A stretch of DNA of 64,000 nucleotides from Thecaphora thlaspeos (lineage: Eukaryota > Basidiomycota > Ustilaginomycetes > Urocystidales > Glomosporiaceae), in assembly GCA_900291925.1 (NCBI GenBank), contig UWYS01000014.1, positions 248,001 through 312,000 on the forward strand, in the 5' to 3' direction. The translations under genes were made by a program, and so were the position numbers. The notes beneath the pieces were generated by a model that saw only the letters and a program-made list of their open reading frames with translations, searched no databases and was not told the origin of the DNA. Positions 44,691-54,574 of the stretch are shown here, piece after piece. Each line of letters begins with the position of its first letter. Within the stretch, counting starts at the first letter, position 1.

Positions 44691-46040
44691 CTAGAGGTCA
44701 GCGGGGATGTAGTCGCTGTACTGCTTGCTCTTGACCTTGTTGAGGTCGTCCTCGGTGATCGTCTTAACCTGGTCGCCCGCGTTGTAACCAAAGCGCTTGA
44801 TCGAGTTGGAGGCGCCCGCCTTGTAGAACGAGGGGCGCTTGAGGATGGTGACGACGCAGCTGCCGCCGAGTCCGATGTTGTGCGTCAGGGCGTGCTCAAC
44901 GTTCTTGACCTGAAGGGCGCCGGCGTCGCCGCGCAGCTGGTCCACCATGTACTTGATCATGCCAAGGCCGGTCGCGCCGAGCGGATGGCCCTTGGATTCG
45001 AGGCCGCCCGACGGGTTGACGACCCAGCCCTTGCCGCTGTCGTTGTAGGTGTTGAGCTTCTGCTCAACGAGCTTGTGTGCCTCGCCCTCGGCGCACAGGC
45101 CTAGCGCCGGGTAGGTGACGAGCTCGTTGGGCGCGAAGCAGTCATGCAGCTCGAGCAACTGGATGTCGTTGGGTCCGACGCCGGCCTGCTTGTAGGCGGC
45201 CTGGGCGGCGCGTCGCGACATGTCCGCGCCGGCGAGCTCGATGCGCGAGCGGTCCTCGTAGAGGCGGATCGAATCGGTGGCGACACCCATGCCGGCGAGC
45301 TCGATGGCGCGGTCCTCGAGGCCGTGCTTCTTGACAAAGTCGGCCGACACAACAACGGCCGCGGCGCCACCGTCGGACGTCGGGCTGCACATAGGGAGCG
45401 TAACCTCGCGCGTGATCTTGCGCGCCTTGAGGACGTCGGCGGCCGACGGCGAGACGCGGAACTGGGCGTAGGGGTTCTTGACCGAGTGGCGGTGGTTCTT
45501 GGCGGCGATCTCAGCGATGTGCTCCCAGGTGGATCCGTGGCGCTCGCAGTACTCGAGGCCGGCGGCGCCAAAGATGCGCGCCGCGAAAGGACCAAAGTCC
45601 TCAGTCTCGTACTCCTTGTCGCCTTCGATCTCAAAGAGCTGCGACATGGTCCCCTCCATCGGGGCGGCGCGGTCGGTAAAGGCGGAGCTGAGCGAGCCGG
45701 GAGCCATCTTTTCGAAGCCGACGGCGAGCGCGCATTCGGCCTGGCCGGCCAGGACGGCGTTGGCGGCGAGCGCAAAGGCGCTCGAACCGGTGGAGCAGTT
45801 GTTGTTGACGTTGACGATGGGGATGCCGGTCATGCCAAGCTGATAGAGGACGCGTTGCCCGCACGTCGAGTCTCCGTAGACGTAGCCGGCGGTCGCATAG
45901 TCGACCGAGTTATAGGTGATGTCAGCGTCGATGAGCGCCTTGACGGCACCCTCGAGGCCGAGAGCGGGGTAGTCCTTGTCGCCGGGCTTGGTGAAGGCGG
46001 TCATGCCGACGCCGACGACGTAAGCTTTGCGGGCGGCCAT
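44691..46040 (-). CDS. SCP2-type thiolase (sterol carrier protein X thiolase domain)
   Basis: Uninterrupted 449-aa frame from ATG 46040. It starts MAARKAYVVGVGMTAFTKPG and carries VNVNNNCSTGSSAFALAANAVLAGQ with the nucleophilic Cys. The mid-domain has HDCFAPNELVTYPALGLCAEGEA, and the C-terminal GGLESKGHPLGATGLGM contains the catalytic His. GLGGSCVVTIL is the family end block. The pattern is that of the thiolase half of SCPx, which cleaves branched or sterol-side-chain 3-ketoacyl-CoA; no SCP2 sterol-carrier domain is attached. The C-terminus is IPADL, not a canonical PTS1. Peroxisomal localisation, usual for the family, is therefore not shown by the sequence. The next gene upstream is a thioesterase with a PTS1. 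Confidence 0.9.
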   Translation of the reverse strand: MAARKAYVVGVGMTAFTKPGDKDYPALGLEGAVKALIDADITYNSVDYATAGYVYGDSTCGQRVLYQLGMTGIPIVNVNNNCSTGSSAFALAANAVLAGQAECALAVGFEKMAPGSLSSAFTDRAAPMEGTMSQLFEIEGDKEYETEDFGPFAARIFGAAGLEYCERHGSTWEHIAEIAAKNHRHSVKNPYAQFRVSPSAADVLKARKITREVTLPMCSPTSDGGAAAVVVSADFVKKHGLEDRAIELAGMGVATDSIRLYEDRSRIELAGADMSRRAAQAAYKQAGVGPNDIQLLELHDCFAPNELVTYPALGLCAEGEAHKLVEQKLNTYNDSGKGWVVNPSGGLESKGHPLGATGLGMIKYMVDQLRGDAGALQVKNVEHALTHNIGLGGSCVVTILKRPSFYKAGASNSIKRFGYNAGDQVKTITEDDLNKVKSKQYSDYIPADL

Positions 46041-46824
46041 GTTTGTGTTTGTTTGTGGTGGTGGTGGTTCCAGAGAGAGAGCAGAGGTGGCAGCTTCGGT
46101 AGAAGGAGCAGAGCAGAGCAGAGCGGTGGCGGGGAGAGGCAAGAGCCAGGGTCCAACAAGCCTGTGCCGCCTGTGGCTCGCTCAAGCGCTCGAGCGAGCT
46201 CAGACTCCGGCCTGCCTCTGCTTTGATCTTGATTTTGTTGTGCCGTGCTGCCGCCGCTCTTCTTGTGTGGCCGCTCGCCGCGGAAAAAGCGCGGGGTAGC
46301 AAGCTCGCAAAGACACGCGCGCAACCCCCCTCCACCTCCACCTCCACCTCCACCTCCACCTCCGCCCTTGCAGGCTCGCGCGAGAAGGCTGGTCAGCACG
46401 AAAAAATCAACTCAGGCGTGAAAGAGCGCAGAAGCCTCCTCACCAGTGAGCGAGACCCGCCAGAGGAGCGCTTGCCTGCCCACACCATGTGCGACCTCGA
46501 CACCGTTCCGACCGGACCCCTTGTTCGCCATCACAACCTGTATGCCGAGATCTCCGGTCGGTCGCGGGCCTCATCGCCGCAGCAAGCTCTGTCTACAACC
46601 GCGACATTGAGCAACGGAGGCGCGGGAAGTTGCAGGTCTTCAAATCTTTATTCCCCAGCCAGGATCGGATCTCTATGTGAAATAAACAAAGAATATATGG
46701 CTAGCTGGAGCAATGGACACACTGTCTGCTCTTCGGCTGCACAGAGCCTGATGCTGGCCGATTAACGGAAGGGCACAACATTGAAGAACAGGACAGGAAA
46801 CGAGGACTGGGAGGCTGCATCTGT
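46041..46824. other. Thiolase upstream region with hexanucleotide repeat
   Basis: 784 bp. A (CCACCT)n run of about five to six units lies at 46332-46363. An in-frame open stretch exists on the plus strand, but no conserved protein was seen. Confidence 0.6.
46332..46363. repeat. (CCACCT)n short tandem repeat
   Basis: CCACCT repeated between 46332 and 46363, about 290 bp upstream of the thiolase start. Confidence 0.85.
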
Positions 46825-47937
46825 CTACAGCTTGGCCGTCCCAGCACCCTTGGCGTTGCCCTTGCCCTCGCTCCTGTCCTTGCTGGACGGTCGCGGCCTC
46901 AGGATCGAGGCCTGGTTAATGGTGGCCACCATGTTGAAGTCCCCATCCCACAGCCTGGCCTCGCTGTATGTCTTCTCGGTATTGCCGCAGATCGTCTTCA
47001 TTTCGCGCAGATGCCAGGCTTTCATGTCTGGCGCCTCGGTGTGGAAGCGCAACGCGCAGTCGAGCGACGAACAGGCCCCGGCGGTCGACAGGGGGAGGTC
47101 GGAGAAGGTGAGGGGGATGAAAGCGACGGCGGCGTCCATGGTAAAGGCGACGTAGCAGGCGTTGGCCGACCTGGACGAGACCGGTAGTGCGCGGGGATTC
47201 GAGGCCGGAGGGGGCGAGGCGGCGCGCAGATCGGTCCGGCTGCAGAACCAGTCGGCGGCAACGCGGTCCGTCAGGGCGAGGTGGTGTTGCTCGTTCGGCC
47301 GGCTGGTGTCGGTGCCCATCATGTTCTGGTGGTGGACGCTCGTGAGGAGCTGTCTGCCTCGCGTCATCCGGAAGCCGAGGTCGAACGTGTCGAGCAGGCC
47401 ATCGGCGACCGCCCTCGAAATGGCTCCCTGCTTGCACCTGTCCTCGACCACGTCGCGCCATTCGGGAAGGTCCTCGGGCTTCGGGATCACTGCCGTCGTA
47501 GGCTTGCTCGAGAAGGGAGCGAACGGCGCCTTGGCATCCGGGTAGAGCTTGGGGACGGGAGCCTGGAAGTCGACCAGAGCCGAAAAGCACGACCGCTCCA
47601 CGCCGGTGTCCCACGTCTGGAAGGCCGTGACGAGCCGCGTCGCAAAGGTGCGCGTGTCCCGGACGATGTCCACCTTGAGCTTCACCTGGCGATCCGGTAG
47701 CGCGGGCCCGAGGTAGTTGCCGACGAGTGAGTAGATGTTAAAGTCGGGGACGCCATCGCGATCCTCGACAGTCTTGTAGGCGGCCTGGACGATGAGGGCG
47801 ATCGTGCAGCCGCCGTACGCTATCCGGGCCGTGTTGCCCTGCGCTTCGGGATGCGAGCAGGACAGGAAGACGTTTGGATCGTCCGTCATTTCGAGGCGGA
47901 TCAGCTCGTTGAAGTCTCGTGCCTTGAGGCCCGCCAT
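46825..47937 (-). CDS. Acyl-CoA thioesterase (TesB/double-hotdog type), peroxisomal
   Basis: Uninterrupted 370-aa frame from ATG 47937. The protein starts MAGLKARDFNELIRLEMTDDP, and the first hotdog has GNTARIAYGGCTIALIVQAAYKTV and YSLVGNYLGPALPDRQVKLKVDIVRDTRTFATRLVTAFQ. The second carries CYVAFTMDAAVAFIPLTFS, LDCALRFHTEAPDMKAWHLREMKT and ARLWDGDFNMVATINQASILRP. These are typical of fungal thioesterase-like superfamily members that hydrolyse acyl-CoA to fatty acid and CoA. The extreme C-terminus is TAKL; AKL is a functional PTS1 variant, so peroxisomal import is expected. It lies head-to-tail upstream of the SCP2-type thiolase. Confidence 0.85.
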   Translation of the reverse strand: MAGLKARDFNELIRLEMTDDPNVFLSCSHPEAQGNTARIAYGGCTIALIVQAAYKTVEDRDGVPDFNIYSLVGNYLGPALPDRQVKLKVDIVRDTRTFATRLVTAFQTWDTGVERSCFSALVDFQAPVPKLYPDAKAPFAPFSSKPTTAVIPKPEDLPEWRDVVEDRCKQGAISRAVADGLLDTFDLGFRMTRGRQLLTSVHHQNMMGTDTSRPNEQHHLALTDRVAADWFCSRTDLRAASPPPASNPRALPVSSRSANACYVAFTMDAAVAFIPLTFSDLPLSTAGACSSLDCALRFHTEAPDMKAWHLREMKTICGNTEKTYSEARLWDGDFNMVATINQASILRPRPSSKDRSEGKGNAKGAGTAKL

Positions 47938-48718
47938 GGTAAGCCTCGGGATTTGCGGGAGTGGTCTGGGGCGGCAACGTGGAGGCCGCGGTTGGATGGA
48001 GGCGGTACGCGTGGATTTCAGCTTATAGCGGTGCGAGAGGAGGATGTGGTCGATGAGCGAGGAGAAGCGGGAGGGCCAGTGCGCTGGAGGGCAAGAAACG
48101 GTGGATGGTGGTTGGGTTGACCTCAGCGAAGGTTTTTCTTGCTCCGGCTATTGGTTTGCGCCCGGCCCGGACAGACGCGCCACATAACGTGCCAGCATGT
48201 CTGGTGCCTGCCATCTTCGGTGATAAGCGATCAGCTGAAGCTCTTGGCAGGTCTGTGGCTAAAGTTGGGGGCTATAGGGCTAGTGAGCCGTCCTGATGAT
48301 CCATCGGTCGAGTGATGGAGCTGCCAAGTGTGTGTTCAAGAAGGAGGTGATGGTGACATGACAGACATCGGGAAGGGTCGCAGGGGGCTAGGGGCCGGGA
48401 ATTCGAACAAGCCCGATCGGGAGGTCGAGCCGCCTCCACATGACTGGCTGCAGGGCGACGGAGCTGGGCGGGCGAGAGACGTCACCTGACCTGCTGCTGA
48501 CCGCATCCTCGTCCTTCGTCGCGCGCCAGCACAGCCTTGCCCTCCTCTCGCCTCTAGGTCGGTGGCCGCCACACAGGTTGGTCCTTCAAAGCCAGCCCCT
48601 TCCTCCCGTCTTCCATCGCGCCATCTGTTTTTCCCTTTGGAGCCATTCTTGTTCTTCTCACTCACCTCCCGCACCTCCCGCACCTCACTACCACAACACC
48701 ACACCGATCACCCGCACG
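47938..48718. other. Divergent promoter region, thioesterase / WW-domain gene
   Basis: 781 bp; the plus frame is open from 48440 but lacks conserved residues before the ATG at 48719. C/T-rich leader at 48600-48718. No gene is supported. Confidence 0.55.
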
Positions 48719-49600
48719 ATGTCGTCCTCGCAGGCGGCGCAGGACGCGCCCCCCTCGTATGCCCAGGCCAGGGCCGAGCCGCCCCGCCCCGCCGGAACGA
48801 CGAGCGCCACCACCTCTGGGGGTCACCTCTCCACCAGCGCCGCAATCGAGGAGAGGCGCTCGATGGAAGACATGCTCCGTCCGCTGCCCAGCGGCTGGAT
48901 CAGGCAGTGGGACACCGAGTCGCACCACAACTTCTTTGTCGATACCCAGGCCAGCCCGCCGCGCTCCATCTGGACGCATCCCTACGACGACGAGCAATTC
49001 CTGCGCGAGCACCCGGACGAGATCAAGAGGGAGCGTGAGAGGCTCGAGCGTGAAAGCATCGTACATGCCGACACCGACGACGAAGAGGACACTGCCGCCT
49101 CGAAGGGAAAGTCATCGAGCGGCAAGCCATACGCCGGCGCCGCCGCAGGCGCATTGGGCTCATCGTCGTCGGCCTCGGCCTCTACGCAGCCCAAAGGCAT
49201 GAAAAGGTTGGGGCGCAACCTCAAGGACAAGATGACTGGCACCACGCACGAGCAGCGAGAGGCGCAGCGCCGGCAGCGAGAGGTGGCCGAGAGGCGGGCC
49301 GTGGAGCAGCACATGGCGATCCGCAACGCCATGATCCGCGCCACCCAGACGGGCCAGCCGCAACTGTTGGGGCGCGACCAGCAGGGCCGCGAGATCTACG
49401 CTCAGCCGCCGCCGCCGGGGGTGTTCCGCATGGGCCCGAGCCTGGGCTACAGCCCATACCAGACGATAAACGGGCCGTATGGCAGCGGTGGGATGTACAG
49501 CCGGCCGATGGGTCCCTACGCGCGCGGAGGCGGGATGGGCGGGATGCCCTTGCTCGGTGGTCTAGCGGGCGGCATGCTGCTCGGAGGCCTGCTGTTTTGA
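48719..49600 (+). CDS. WW-domain protein with Gly/Met-rich C-terminus
   Basis: Single exon, 293 aa from ATG 48719. A short Pro/Ala-rich start (DAPPSYAQARAEPP, containing a PPSY motif) precedes a WW domain at about residues 57-92. In it, LPSGWIRQWDTESHHNFFVDTQASPPRSIWTHP has the two Trp and the aromatic pair. A charged coiled-coil-like stretch follows (DEIKRERERLERES), then DDEEDTA and a basic helix (MKRLGRNLKDKMTGTTHEQREAQRRQREVAERRAVEQ). The tail is Gly/Pro/Tyr/Met-rich with GGMLLGGLLF at the end. The WW domain binds proline-rich ligands and the PPSY motif could itself be a WW ligand. No specific orthologue is recognised. Confidence 0.8.
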   Translation: MSSSQAAQDAPPSYAQARAEPPRPAGTTSATTSGGHLSTSAAIEERRSMEDMLRPLPSGWIRQWDTESHHNFFVDTQASPPRSIWTHPYDDEQFLREHPDEIKRERERLERESIVHADTDDEEDTAASKGKSSSGKPYAGAAAGALGSSSSASASTQPKGMKRLGRNLKDKMTGTTHEQREAQRRQREVAERRAVEQHMAIRNAMIRATQTGQPQLLGRDQQGREIYAQPPPPGVFRMGPSLGYSPYQTINGPYGSGGMYSRPMGPYARGGGMGGMPLLGGLAGGMLLGGLLF

Positions 49601-50586
49601 TCATGTAGCTCGACAAGAGGTGACTACTTTGCGGCTCGACGAAAGGGAAAGGAAGGCGCGCCTCTACGGTGGGAAGCGCGATGCTTGGGTGGCGGTTGAT
49701 TTTTCTCTGCTGCTGTAGATATATCCCCCTGTCCGACGAAGACGACGACGACGATACCACTCGCCGGAAGCCTTCACTTGGTCTGATGCAATGCGTGTGG
49801 TCGCTCGAAGTGATCGGGCCTGATGGCTTTGATGGTGCGGCATGGGGCGCGTGAGGCAGCGAGCCGGTTGCGGCGCGAGAGGACAAAGTTGGCGATGGCG
49901 GATGGGCGTTGCGAGATGGCGTAGCGAAGCTTGGTGGTCGCGCGGACGCTTCTCTCGTGTGCACGCCGGTCGCCATACATACACGTCTTTGTGGCAGGCT
50001 GCTTTGCGTGACGCCAAGGGTCGCGCAACCGAGCGTGGTGCAGTGTGGGGAAAGCAGATCGCTCAGAGGCAGCCAGCACAATACCATGAATGGTGCCAGA
50101 ATCATGCCGACAGACGTGCTGGGCTGCCATCCCTCGACGTCCCATTGTCCCATTGTCCCATTGTCCCTCGACATCCGCTCACCTCTCGACGCCATCTCGC
50201 CCACTCGCCTGCTCTCCCATGATAGCCCCTCGTGGCCAAATCGTGCCAAAGGGCCTCGCTCCGATGCAGTAGCGTGACCATCGCTGTCAGGGAGATCCAA
50301 GGTCCCCTCCCTGTTCATGCTTTCTATATCGAAGAGGATAGAGCTACTAAGTTACTACTTAAGCTCTCGCATCGTGTGATCCCCTTGCTCTCTCTGCCCT
50401 CCTTCTGCTTCGTTGCTCTTACAACGTCCTCCTCAAAACCCTCTCCGCCTTCCACGCTATACCTACCCTGCACGCCACCTGTTGGCGCAACCTCGCGGCT
50501 ATCGTACGATCGACCGGGTAGTTACCTGCCCAGACCTACGACCTTGCCACTCGTTTCACGTTGCACGATCCCACCACCAGCCAGCC
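49601..50586. other. Intergenic, 986 bp
   Basis: 3' region of the WW gene and leader of the transporter gene. A CCCATTGT direct repeat (three copies) lies at 50143-50166. No gene is supported. Confidence 0.55.
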
Positions 50587-52697
50587 ATGTCCGACAAGGC
50601 AGATATCAGCGATGAACAGGGCAAGGCCCCTCGCTCCGCCACGCTAGGTATCGACGCGTCCAGTGACGGTGCCGACTACAAGTCGCTCGCCAAACTGCAC
50701 TCCCACCAGGACGACGAGGCGCTCTCGGACGCCAGGCCGACGAAACGTAGCGCCATCGGCGAGTTCCTAGGCCTCGGCGATCGTCAAGCGTCCGCACAGG
50801 CAGCATGGACGGGCAAGCGCTCGTGGTTCCGCAGCACCTTCACACAGGTCACGATCTTGGGTGCCTGCTCGTTCCTGGCTCCAGGTAGGTCGATGCGGCA
50901 CACTTGGACGTATCTGGATGGCTTCGTGCATCGTGTATCTCGACTGACTCGTCTCTATCCCTCCTTCTTCAACGTCGATCCAAAGGCATCTGGGGCGCGA
51001 TGGCCGCGCTGGGCGCCGGAGGCTCGCAAGACCCTGGAACTGTCAACGCCGCCAACTCTCTGACGTTCGGTCTGATGGTCGTTACATCTGCGCTTCACTC
51101 AACCTTTGTCAACGCTACTTCGATCAAGACGGCCCTCATCTTCGGAACGATGGGCTACGCGCCGTATGCGGCCGGCCTCTACCTCAATTCAAAGGACGGC
51201 TCGCAATGGCTCATCGTCCTCGGCGCCGCATTCTGCGGAATCAGTGCCGGCATCTTTTGGTCAGGTACGGGTCCTCATCACTCCCTCCGTCCCCGTTCCG
51301 CCACGTATCACCGTGCTGACTTCTCGATGCGCCGACCTTTGTGAGCGCCCTCCTGGACAACCGCAACCGACAGCCGAAGGCGCCATCGTCCTTTCCTATC
51401 CTGAACGGAACAAGCAAGGCCGATACATCTCGTATTGGCTCATGTTCCGGGTGAGAGAAGGGAACTTCCAGGTGCCTTCGCAAAGAGGGCTGAACGGGAC
51501 CTGGCCGCATCGATGCTGGCTGTATTGTCTTTCTATTTCAACAGGTTCTCGGCCAACTGCTTGGTGGCATCATCAACCTCAGCCTCAATTACAACAACGA
51601 CCAGGCGGGAAGCATCTCAGTGAGTTTGTACTCCTCCTGCTGCCGTAGCCGCGTCGACGATGACGACATGTGTATCTGAACGCTACCGCTCGCCATCCGA
51701 CCCCTTCATCCGTCGCCATCAGACAGACACGTTCCTCGTCTTTGTCGTCCTGCAATGCTTTGGACCCTTTTGCGCTGCTTTCCTCAGCCCGCCCCACAGA
51801 GTCCAGCGTTCGGACAAGACGCCCATCTACCTAAACATCAACACCTCGACGAAGGATGAACTCTACCGGATGTGGAAGACGATCTGCTATCCCAAGGTGC
51901 TTCTTCTGCTGCCGATGATCTGGCAGACGACATGGAGCGAAGCGTTGATCGGGACGTACGCCGTGGACCACTTCACCGTGCGCTCGCGCGCGCTCGGCTC
52001 GCTGCTCTCCGCCGTCTGCGCATCGATCGCAAACTACATTGTCGGCTTCTTCCTCGACTGGACCAAGTTCAGCATCAACCGTAGGGGCAAATGCGCCTTT
52101 ATCGCCATCTACACGCTCCAAGGCGCCATCTGGGCGTGGGCCATCTACATCATGCACGTCTACCACGACGAGAAGCCCAGATTCGACTGGACCTCGGACG
52201 GCTATGGTCGAGGCTTTGCGCTTTACGTCTTCTTGCAGGTCTCCTTCAACCTCGCTTGTCAGTATCATCCGAGCTTCCGTTGTGACCTTGAAGCAATCAC
52301 GACGAACGGTTTGACATTGACGCTGCGAACCTTTTTTTCTCTCTCCCTCTCCCTCACTCCCTTTTACGACCCCGCTCCGACAGACAACCTAACCTACTGG
52401 ATCGTCGGAAACATCAACGACGATGCCGGCGAGATTGTTCGACTGGCCTCTTTTGTGCGGGGCGTCGAGTCGGCAGGCCAGTGCGTCTCGTACGGCGTCA
52501 ACTCGACCGGTCTCCGCCTTGATGCCGTGGCAGGTCTCAACGCAGCCCAGTACGCCCTCTGCATCATCCCGGCCTGGATCGTAGTACGCAGAATCGGCAT
52601 CCTCGCCGACGGCACCAAGATCTTCGAACCGAGGATCTACGCGCCCGAAGAAAAGAGAGGAACTCAAACAGAGTGGTATCAAAGAGGCCGAACATGA
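50587..52697 (+). CDS. UNC93-like major facilitator superfamily transporter
   Basis: Six exons: 50587-50884, 50986-51264, 51374-51450, 51545-51619, 51723-52257 and 52384-52697; all joins keep frame, giving 525 aa. The first ~85 residues are hydrophilic and cytosolic. Transmembrane segments begin at FTQVTILGACSFLAPGIWGAMAALGAGG and continue through ANSLTFGLMVVTSALHSTFVNATSIK and TALIFGTMGYAPYAAGLYL. Next are WLIVLGAAFCGISAGIFWSAEGAIVLSYPERNKQGRYISYWLMFR and VLGQLLGGIINLSLNYNN. The second half has ICYPKVLLLLPMIWQTTWSEALIGTY, and the end NINDDAGEIVRLASFVRGVESAGQCVSYGVNS is typical of fungal UNC93/DUF895-like carriers. Substrate is unknown. Ends TEWYQRGRT. Confidence 0.88.
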
Positions 52698-52954
52698 TGG
52701 AAAGGACGCTGATCTCCTGTAGCGTGCCGGTCGAACGACGACGAAGACGACGGCAAAGGAGCGGTCAACATGACAGGATGCTCTGTCTTCACGTTTAAAT
52801 GACACAATGCAATGCAAACGAACCGGGTTTCCTTCTCGTCCTGAGATTGCGGGGAGGGACGATGTAGCGCGCGACTTTGGCGACGCGTGGTGCGGGTCGC
52901 GCCTAGGCAGCGCTACGACCAAAGCAACGGCGAGGAAGCAAGCTCGCCCTCCAT

Positions 52955-54574
52955 TTACTGAGCCGCAACGGCCGCCTCGAGGTGCCAGAGCATGAGCTCG
53001 GAAAAGATGCTGTATCAGATGTGCAGTGACGGGAAGGGTCGGTCAGAGTCTGATGTCCCTCTCTCTCTACCTCAGTGTATACGCGCAAACTCACGATCCG
53101 GCGGGGCTCAGACCGGGCGTGAGGGGGTCAAGCTGATGCTGGTCTTGGCCCAAGAGGAGGTTGGCAAAGTCAACGCCGTAGACGTTGTCCGGCAGCCTGG
53201 CGGACCTATCGAGTACGCCCTTGACGATGTCGTCGCCCTGTGGCGTGAGGATGGAGCGCTGGGCGTTGTTGAGCTGCGAGATGCGGTTGCTGTGGTACAG
53301 CGGATGGTTCTTTTTCTGTTCGTCCCGACACGACGCGCGGTGTCGAACGAAAGGTCGCGGAGAGCGTCAGAATATCGCTATCGCGCGACGAGGCAGGCGC
53401 AAGAGAGGTCAGACACGCGTCACTTACCACGGCACCTTCGGTGCCCAGGAACCACTCGACGGTGTTGGCCTCGCTGGCCAGCGGGAAGTGGGTGTTCCTC
53501 CAGACGATCCTGCTGTTCTTCCACTGCTTCCGCAGCGCCGTCAGGACGTCAACCATCCTGCCTCTCCACCAGAGGACCCTCTGTTCGCTCAAATTCTCGA
53601 CTAGGCTGGCACCGCTCTCGACGTCCTCCATCGCCCACCTGGCGAGGTCCCAGAGGCCCGAGTTGAAGAGGATCAGGTCGGGCTCCTTGCGCAACCTCGG
53701 CTTGGGCAGGGCGGGCGAGGTGTAGGCCGACGACGACATCGCCGATAGCAGAGGGACGTAGAGGTCGGCGATGCGCGACTCGAAGCGGGTGGGCGCGTTG
53801 TAGATCAGCTGCGACTTCCACGTCTCGGTGTCGTCAGCGCCAAACGAGTAGACCGACGTGAGGAGGAAGTCGTACTCGGGCACGTGGCAGAAGTGGGCCA
53901 GCGCGACGTCCCTGCCGACGGCAGCCTGACCGTTGCTCTTGGCCGCAGCGTCGAGCGCCTCGCCCCACGGATGTGTCCGGTCCACCTTCTCCGCCTTTCG
54001 GCCGATCAGCGTGCAGAAGTGCTCCACCAGCGATCGATCCACCTGGTGGTCACCGATCATCAAGACGGTCCGGTTCGCTACAAACGCTCCGATCCGCTCC
54101 GACTCGGGCGTGCCCTTGAGCTTGTGCGACGAGTGTGGCGCGAGAACGCTCGGATCCGTCGAGACGCGGTCGAGCGTCGAAACGAGCGTCGCGAAGTGGT
54201 CCGAAGGCGTGCAGGACGGGTCAAAGGTTTGCCATGTCGCTAGCCCGCCTGAGCTGTGCGGCGACTCGACGAAGCCCGGCTGCGCGAACGGATCGCAATG
54301 CGCGTGACCAGCACCGGCGTGTATTGAGGGAAGCCTCCAGTCGCTTGGCCGCAGCGATCTGTCTCCGTGCGGACGTGCCACGAGGAGCAACGAAAGGGAG
54401 TCAGCAGAGAGCCACGTCCCTTGGTCCAAGCCTAAGCGGGGCAAGCCGGTGCAAATACTGTACTCACGCTGGACCGGGCGTACCGAAGGAGCAGATCATC
54501 GAAACGCTTACAAACACTGCGCTGAAGACTGTTTTCGAGGCGGTCCAGAGCGCGAGAGGACGAGAGGAGAGCAT
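52955..54574 (-). CDS. Membrane-anchored SGNH/PC-esterase-like protein lacking catalytic residues
   Basis: Four exons, 54574-54468, 54358-53428, 53315-53095 and 53009-52955; predicted 437 aa. Exon 1 encodes a signal-anchor (ALWTASKTVFSAVFVSVSMICSF). The lumenal part has CDPFAQPGFVES, then VANRTVLMIGDHQVDRSLVEHFCTLIG, where related fungal PC-esterase/TBL-type proteins normally have the GDS nucleophile. Next come DLILFNSGLWDLARWAMED, RIVWRNTHFPL and the C-terminal block YGVDFANLLLGQDQHQLDPLTPG, where a D-x-x-H dyad is expected but Thr replaces His. It ends IFSELMLWHLEAAVAAQ in a separate 19-codon exon. The fold is recognised by order and spacing of motifs. The missing Ser and His suggest a non-catalytic or altered activity, probably in the secretory pathway. 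Confidence 0.75.

Noticed and set aside
48395..48425. tRNA-like B box (TTCGAATTCC on the minus strand)
   Set aside because: The flanking sequence cannot form a T stem and no matching A box or acceptor stem exists.
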